This document shows positions 60,990 through 64,000 of a stretch of DNA of 64,000 bases, piece after piece; position 1 is the first letter of the stretch; each line of letters opens with the position of its first letter. The position numbers were made by a program, and so were the translations under genes. The notes below the pieces were generated by a model. That model had not been told where the DNA came from. It searched no databases and saw only the letters and a program-made list of their open reading frames with translations. Source of the DNA: Elusimicrobium minutum Pei191 (lineage in GTDB: Bacteria; Elusimicrobiota; Elusimicrobia; Elusimicrobiales; Elusimicrobiaceae); contig NC_010644.1 in NCBI RefSeq assembly GCF_000020145.1, forward strand, positions 620,001 through 684,000, written 5' to 3'.

Positions 60990-63050
60990 ATGAAAAATAA
61001 AGTAGCTGCATTTATATCAGCAGGGTTATTGTTAAGCGGTAACATTTGGGCGGCGGAATCCATGGAAATGGTTACCTATTATCCCACACCTTACGCTGCT
61101 TATTCTAACGTTCAGGTTAACGACACTAAAGTTAACCCTTCTAACGCTTCAGGCGCTAAAGTTAAACTTAAAACAGCCGATATAGGCGTTTTAAAAGTTA
61201 ATGAAAATTTAACTTCGGATATTAAAAAAGTACAGGCCCAGGCTACAAAAACAGGTAAAAGCACATCCTCAACAGGTACATTGCAAGTTGAAGGCGAATA
61301 CCTTAAAATAGCTTCGGGCGGTATACCGCAGGCGCAGGCTGTAAATATAACAAACTCAGCCACGGGCAATGCTTACGCGGCAAATACAATTATGTTAGGC
61401 ACGGGAACAGGGGCTAAGGTATTTCCTTACGCTAAGGCTGCTGTACCGGGCGCTTCCAACATGGTATGGAGGAGTATTACTTATTATATTGACCCTTCTG
61501 ACCCTTCAAAAGGCAAAGACACCAAAACATTTTTAGTTATTGACCAGGGGGCCGTAACCGTTTGTCAGGAAAATTATGGCGCCGAGCAGTCGCTACCCTC
61601 CGCAGGGACAGATACTTGTGACGGTAATAATACATCTAAATTTACTTGCGCCGGCACAGGCAAAGATAATTGTACTGATGTTTACAAAGCCTCTTATGTA
61701 GCAAAAAGGATAAATATCGGCGTTTTGCTTAACTGCCATTATTCACCGGTATTTTATTCCCGCCCCGCTTGTAACGGTGATTATAACCAGGACTGTTACG
61801 AAGGTAATTTAACAAATAACGGCTGGAACCCTGTAACATATGCTTCCGCAGGAGAATCACAGCGTTATGTAAAGTGCAATCCTATTTCGCATGAATATTA
61901 TGAAGGCGGTTCATTTAATTTACAACCACAGGCAGATACGGCCGAGGCGAGATATTTATGGTGGGACGGCGGCAAAAGGCTTGGCGGTGAGGTTGTGGGC
62001 TATCCCAACGCGTCTTCTGATAATCCAATATACCTGCAGCCCGGAGAGTACGGGTATACTCCAAATCCTGAGGATGATTGGGGATATGGTGACAATTGGT
62101 ATAGATTTGGCAAAACACCTACGTGCGACACTTCAAAAACAGACCAACAGATATGTGATTCTAACTGTAGCGGCAGTTCATGCAACTATAAATGTATAGT
62201 GAATAAAACTGTACCTAGTTGTCCTTCTGCAAGGTACAAATACTGTTGGGGAAAATGCTCCCCCACAAGATTTACATGCCAAAATTCAGCCGGCAGCGGG
62301 GTTATGTTAACTTGTTCAGCTGGTTCGGGCAGCGGATATTATTCCAGGAAAGTTACTTGTTGCGGTTCGGCTTCATGTTCCGCCCCTCAGGTGGATGTAA
62401 GCGGAGTATGCAAAACACCGTGCGGTTCAACATGCCCTTCAGGCCAAAAAAAATCAGGGATGCAATATTCTGAAGACGGAGCCTGTTGTGTAGCTAAAAC
62501 AGCTTGCCCTGCTACCTGCCCTTCCGGACAGGATAGGACAGGCGTTGCTTACACTGAAGACGGCGCCTGCTGTCAGGCTAAAAAATTAAAAGTATCTCAT
62601 GGCGTTACTGAAGGCATACAAACCTGCGCTACTGATGAAATAGTCAATACGTCTATGTGCAGCAACACAGTTATAAAAATATGTAACGGCACTGTTTCAG
62701 AAGGGCTGCCCCGTTTTGCAAGCGGCGATATAAAAGCTAAAGCCTGCACAGCCCGTACAAACGCGGAATGCAGCAACGCACGTTATTACCAAGGGCAGGT
62801 TTCGGATGTTTGTAACGGCTATTTATCCTCTTTATATCCGCCGTGTTCTTCAGATTTCAGCACTATGTGCGATAATAAATATGAAGGATACAGATGCACA
62901 GAAAGTACTTCTTTGCAAAACCAAAACGGCGTGTGGATGCAGCAATGCGCTATTAACGGATCATGTATAAATACCCCTTATGGATATATAGATATGTATT
63001 CATACGGTGAAAACAGAGTAGGTATATGGTACGCTGAGTGCGTGTATTAA
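60990..63050 (+). CDS. Secreted Cys-rich protein with conserved N-terminal domain, paralogue B
   Basis: 686 residues from the ATG at 60990, where AAGGA lies upstream and a signal peptide follows (MKNKVAAFISAGLLLSGNIWA); an upstream start at 60918 would bury the signal. Residues ~22-190 match paralogue A. The remainder is different and very Cys-rich, with two short tandem units (CGSTCPSGQKKSGMQYSEDGACC and CPATCPSGQDRTGVAYTEDGACC). DTCDGNNTSKFTC echoes DTCDGNKNAEFTC of A, so some head modules are shared. Probably extracellular or on the outer surface; function unknown. Confidence 0.7.
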   Translation: MKNKVAAFISAGLLLSGNIWAAESMEMVTYYPTPYAAYSNVQVNDTKVNPSNASGAKVKLKTADIGVLKVNENLTSDIKKVQAQATKTGKSTSSTGTLQVEGEYLKIASGGIPQAQAVNITNSATGNAYAANTIMLGTGTGAKVFPYAKAAVPGASNMVWRSITYYIDPSDPSKGKDTKTFLVIDQGAVTVCQENYGAEQSLPSAGTDTCDGNNTSKFTCAGTGKDNCTDVYKASYVAKRINIGVLLNCHYSPVFYSRPACNGDYNQDCYEGNLTNNGWNPVTYASAGESQRYVKCNPISHEYYEGGSFNLQPQADTAEARYLWWDGGKRLGGEVVGYPNASSDNPIYLQPGEYGYTPNPEDDWGYGDNWYRFGKTPTCDTSKTDQQICDSNCSGSSCNYKCIVNKTVPSCPSARYKYCWGKCSPTRFTCQNSAGSGVMLTCSAGSGSGYYSRKVTCCGSASCSAPQVDVSGVCKTPCGSTCPSGQKKSGMQYSEDGACCVAKTACPATCPSGQDRTGVAYTEDGACCQAKKLKVSHGVTEGIQTCATDEIVNTSMCSNTVIKICNGTVSEGLPRFASGDIKAKACTARTNAECSNARYYQGQVSDVCNGYLSSLYPPCSSDFSTMCDNKYEGYRCTESTSLQNQNGVWMQQCAINGSCINTPYGYIDMYSYGENRVGIWYAECVY
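61047..61551 (+). repeat. Second copy of the 505-bp block
   Basis: Partner of 59160-59664. Identity falls abruptly at both ends of the block. Confidence 0.9.
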
Positions 63051-63080
63051 CAAGCGGTATAAAGAATAATAAGTTTTATA

Positions 63081-63120
63081 AACAACAACATCCCCCGACT
63101 ATGCCGGGGGATGTTGTTGT
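63081..63120. terminator. Bidirectional terminator
   Basis: ACAACAACATCCCCCG pairs with its complement around ACTATGC, with T-rich flanks. It serves the secreted gene and the convergent deacetylase-like gene. Confidence 0.9.
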
Positions 63121-63127
63121 TTTAGTT

Positions 63128-63928
63128 TTAAAAAGCTTTGTTTAATTTTGCTTTAACCCAGGCAAAATAATGTTTTCTTTCAATAGTTATTCTTTTTATA
63201 GGAGCTTCTGTATTAAGCGGCAGTTCATTAATGCCCGGAACTCCGCAAAATAAAAATTTGTAGCCTGATTTAAAAACAAGTTCCCGCGTGCGCGCGCTTG
63301 GCTGTGTTTCGCCGGGGGGGAGAAAGGCGTAAATTTCTTTGCCGAACTTTTGCTCAAACCTGAACTTGCTTTCTTTTATTTCATGTTCAGCTTCTTCGTA
63401 GGAAGCGTTTTTTAAATTCTTATGCGATAACGAGTGTGACCCAAACCCTACTAAACCTGATTCTAAAAGTTCTTTTATTTGCGTGGAGGTAAGCATATCT
63501 TGCCATAATTCTTTGGACGAGTTTTGCCATAAGTTGTATTTATCAATAGCGTCAAAAACAAAAAATATATTCGCTTTAGCTTTTTTTTGTTTAAGAATAT
63601 CAAGAAGCAGGCAATTGTTTTTAAGGCCGTCATTAAAGGTTATTAACAGCGGTTTTGAAGGCATTTGTGCTGCGCCGTTTTGTATTTCATTCAAATCGTC
63701 AAACGTAAGCGTAGTATAGCCTTGCGATAAAATATAATCAAGCTGTTTTTCAAAAACTTCTTTTTCTGTCCAGTTTTGTTTAAATTTTGATTTTTTAGGA
63801 GGTTTGCCTATATTATGGTAGCTTAAAACAAGAAGGCCCGTTTTTTTCTTTTCCCACCATTTAAAACGCAGCGTATAGCAAAATGCGGAGGCGGTTATAA
63901 AAATTAAAATATAAGCGTATATTGGCAT
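63128..63928 (-). CDS. Polysaccharide deacetylase-like protein with substituted catalytic Asp
   Basis: 266 residues. An N-terminal membrane anchor (YILIFITASAFCYTL) puts the domain in the periplasm. NodB-family motifs are present in order: LSYHNIG (35-41), LLITFNDGLKNN and the metal-binding HSLSH (His165, His169), then FLPPGETQPSAR. The usual FDDG reads FNDG (98-101): the first Asp, the catalytic base in this family, is Asn99, while the metal-binding Asp100 and both His remain. The enzyme may be inactive, slow, or a binding protein. It begins three bases after a preceding gene's stop. Confidence 0.8.
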   Translation of the reverse strand: MPIYAYILIFITASAFCYTLRFKWWEKKKTGLLVLSYHNIGKPPKKSKFKQNWTEKEVFEKQLDYILSQGYTTLTFDDLNEIQNGAAQMPSKPLLITFNDGLKNNCLLLDILKQKKAKANIFFVFDAIDKYNLWQNSSKELWQDMLTSTQIKELLESGLVGFGSHSLSHKNLKNASYEEAEHEIKESKFRFEQKFGKEIYAFLPPGETQPSARTRELVFKSGYKFLFCGVPGINELPLNTEAPIKRITIERKHYFAWVKAKLNKAF

Positions 63929-63931
63929 AAA

Positions 63932-64000
63932 TTAAGGTGCTGTATGTATTGAATGCAACAGTCTTTCAAAATTTTCAAAAGCTCTTTGCGGCGTTATTAA
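63932..64000 (-). CDS. C-terminal fragment of an unidentified protein (runs off window)
   Basis: 22 codons read in from the window edge (ending ERLLHSIHTAP) and stop three bases before the deacetylase-like ATG. The spacing suggests an operon. Too short to identify. Confidence 0.45.
   Translation of the reverse strand, partial: LITPQRAFENFERLLHSIHTAP

Noticed and set aside
59160-61551. Composite mobile element bounded by the 505-bp direct repeats
   Set aside because: The repeats are in-frame coding sequence of two paralogues with no transposase between them; duplication or gene conversion explains them better.
61891-62473. Frames overlapping paralogue B, possibly indicating a frameshift
   Set aside because: The main frame stays open with regular Cys patterns to its stop at 63050.

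Overview
This looks like a chromosomal window from a small, AT-rich, diderm anaerobe-type bacterium. It has Kdo and lipid A genes (kdsA, kdsD, lpxK), LPS export genes (lptA, lptB, lptC), and an unusually large set of type IV pilin-like genes with an almost invariant N-terminus. From memory the combination (many orphan pilins, galactose use, gene order style) most resembles Elusimicrobium minutum / phylum Elusimicrobiota. That is recognition, not a database result.

Layout. 1-954: the end of thrS, then an orphan pilin. 1054-2761: a compact phage-like regulatory island, with an XRE/S24-type repressor divergent from a strong promoter whose -10 lies inside a perfect palindrome; the transcript would begin with a nested RNA fold and then encode two unrecognised small proteins. 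2828-7150 (minus): another pilin, an ABC-F ATPase and TypA/BipA. 7462-20058 (plus): a 13-gene type IV pilus (or T4P-like secretion) operon with a lipoprotein, fused PilM-PilN, PilO, PilP-like, secretin PilQ, PilB, PilC and six prepilins, followed by a secreted zinc metallopeptidase. 21831-25876 (minus): kdsA, a 57-residue membrane protein, kdsD, lptC, lptA, lptB. 26294-30355: a 1353-residue membrane-anchored, Cys-rich protein ending in an OmpA-like domain, with a consensus promoter and structured 5' leader. 30406-31240: a REP-associated tyrosine transposase bounded by 35-bp inverted repeats; a third copy lies at 42642.

31241-41707: housekeeping genes (uvrA, a flippase-like membrane protein, gamma carbonic anhydrase-like protein, receiver domain, TPR protein, DUF4321, maf, trxB, DUF1646, a polysaccharide flippase). 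41849-41960 holds a possible small RNA. 42705-49199 (minus) is a galactose region: galM-like, Na+/sugar symporter, galK, galE, galT (Leloir pathway). It is followed by pgk and gapA (lower glycolysis), with more pilins interspersed.

55379-63928: lpxK, two paralogous membrane proteins, and two secreted paralogues with a near-identical 505-bp N-terminal block but unrelated Cys-rich C-termini. The window ends with a polysaccharide deacetylase-like protein whose usual catalytic Asp is Asn. No tRNA, rRNA or CRISPR array was found.
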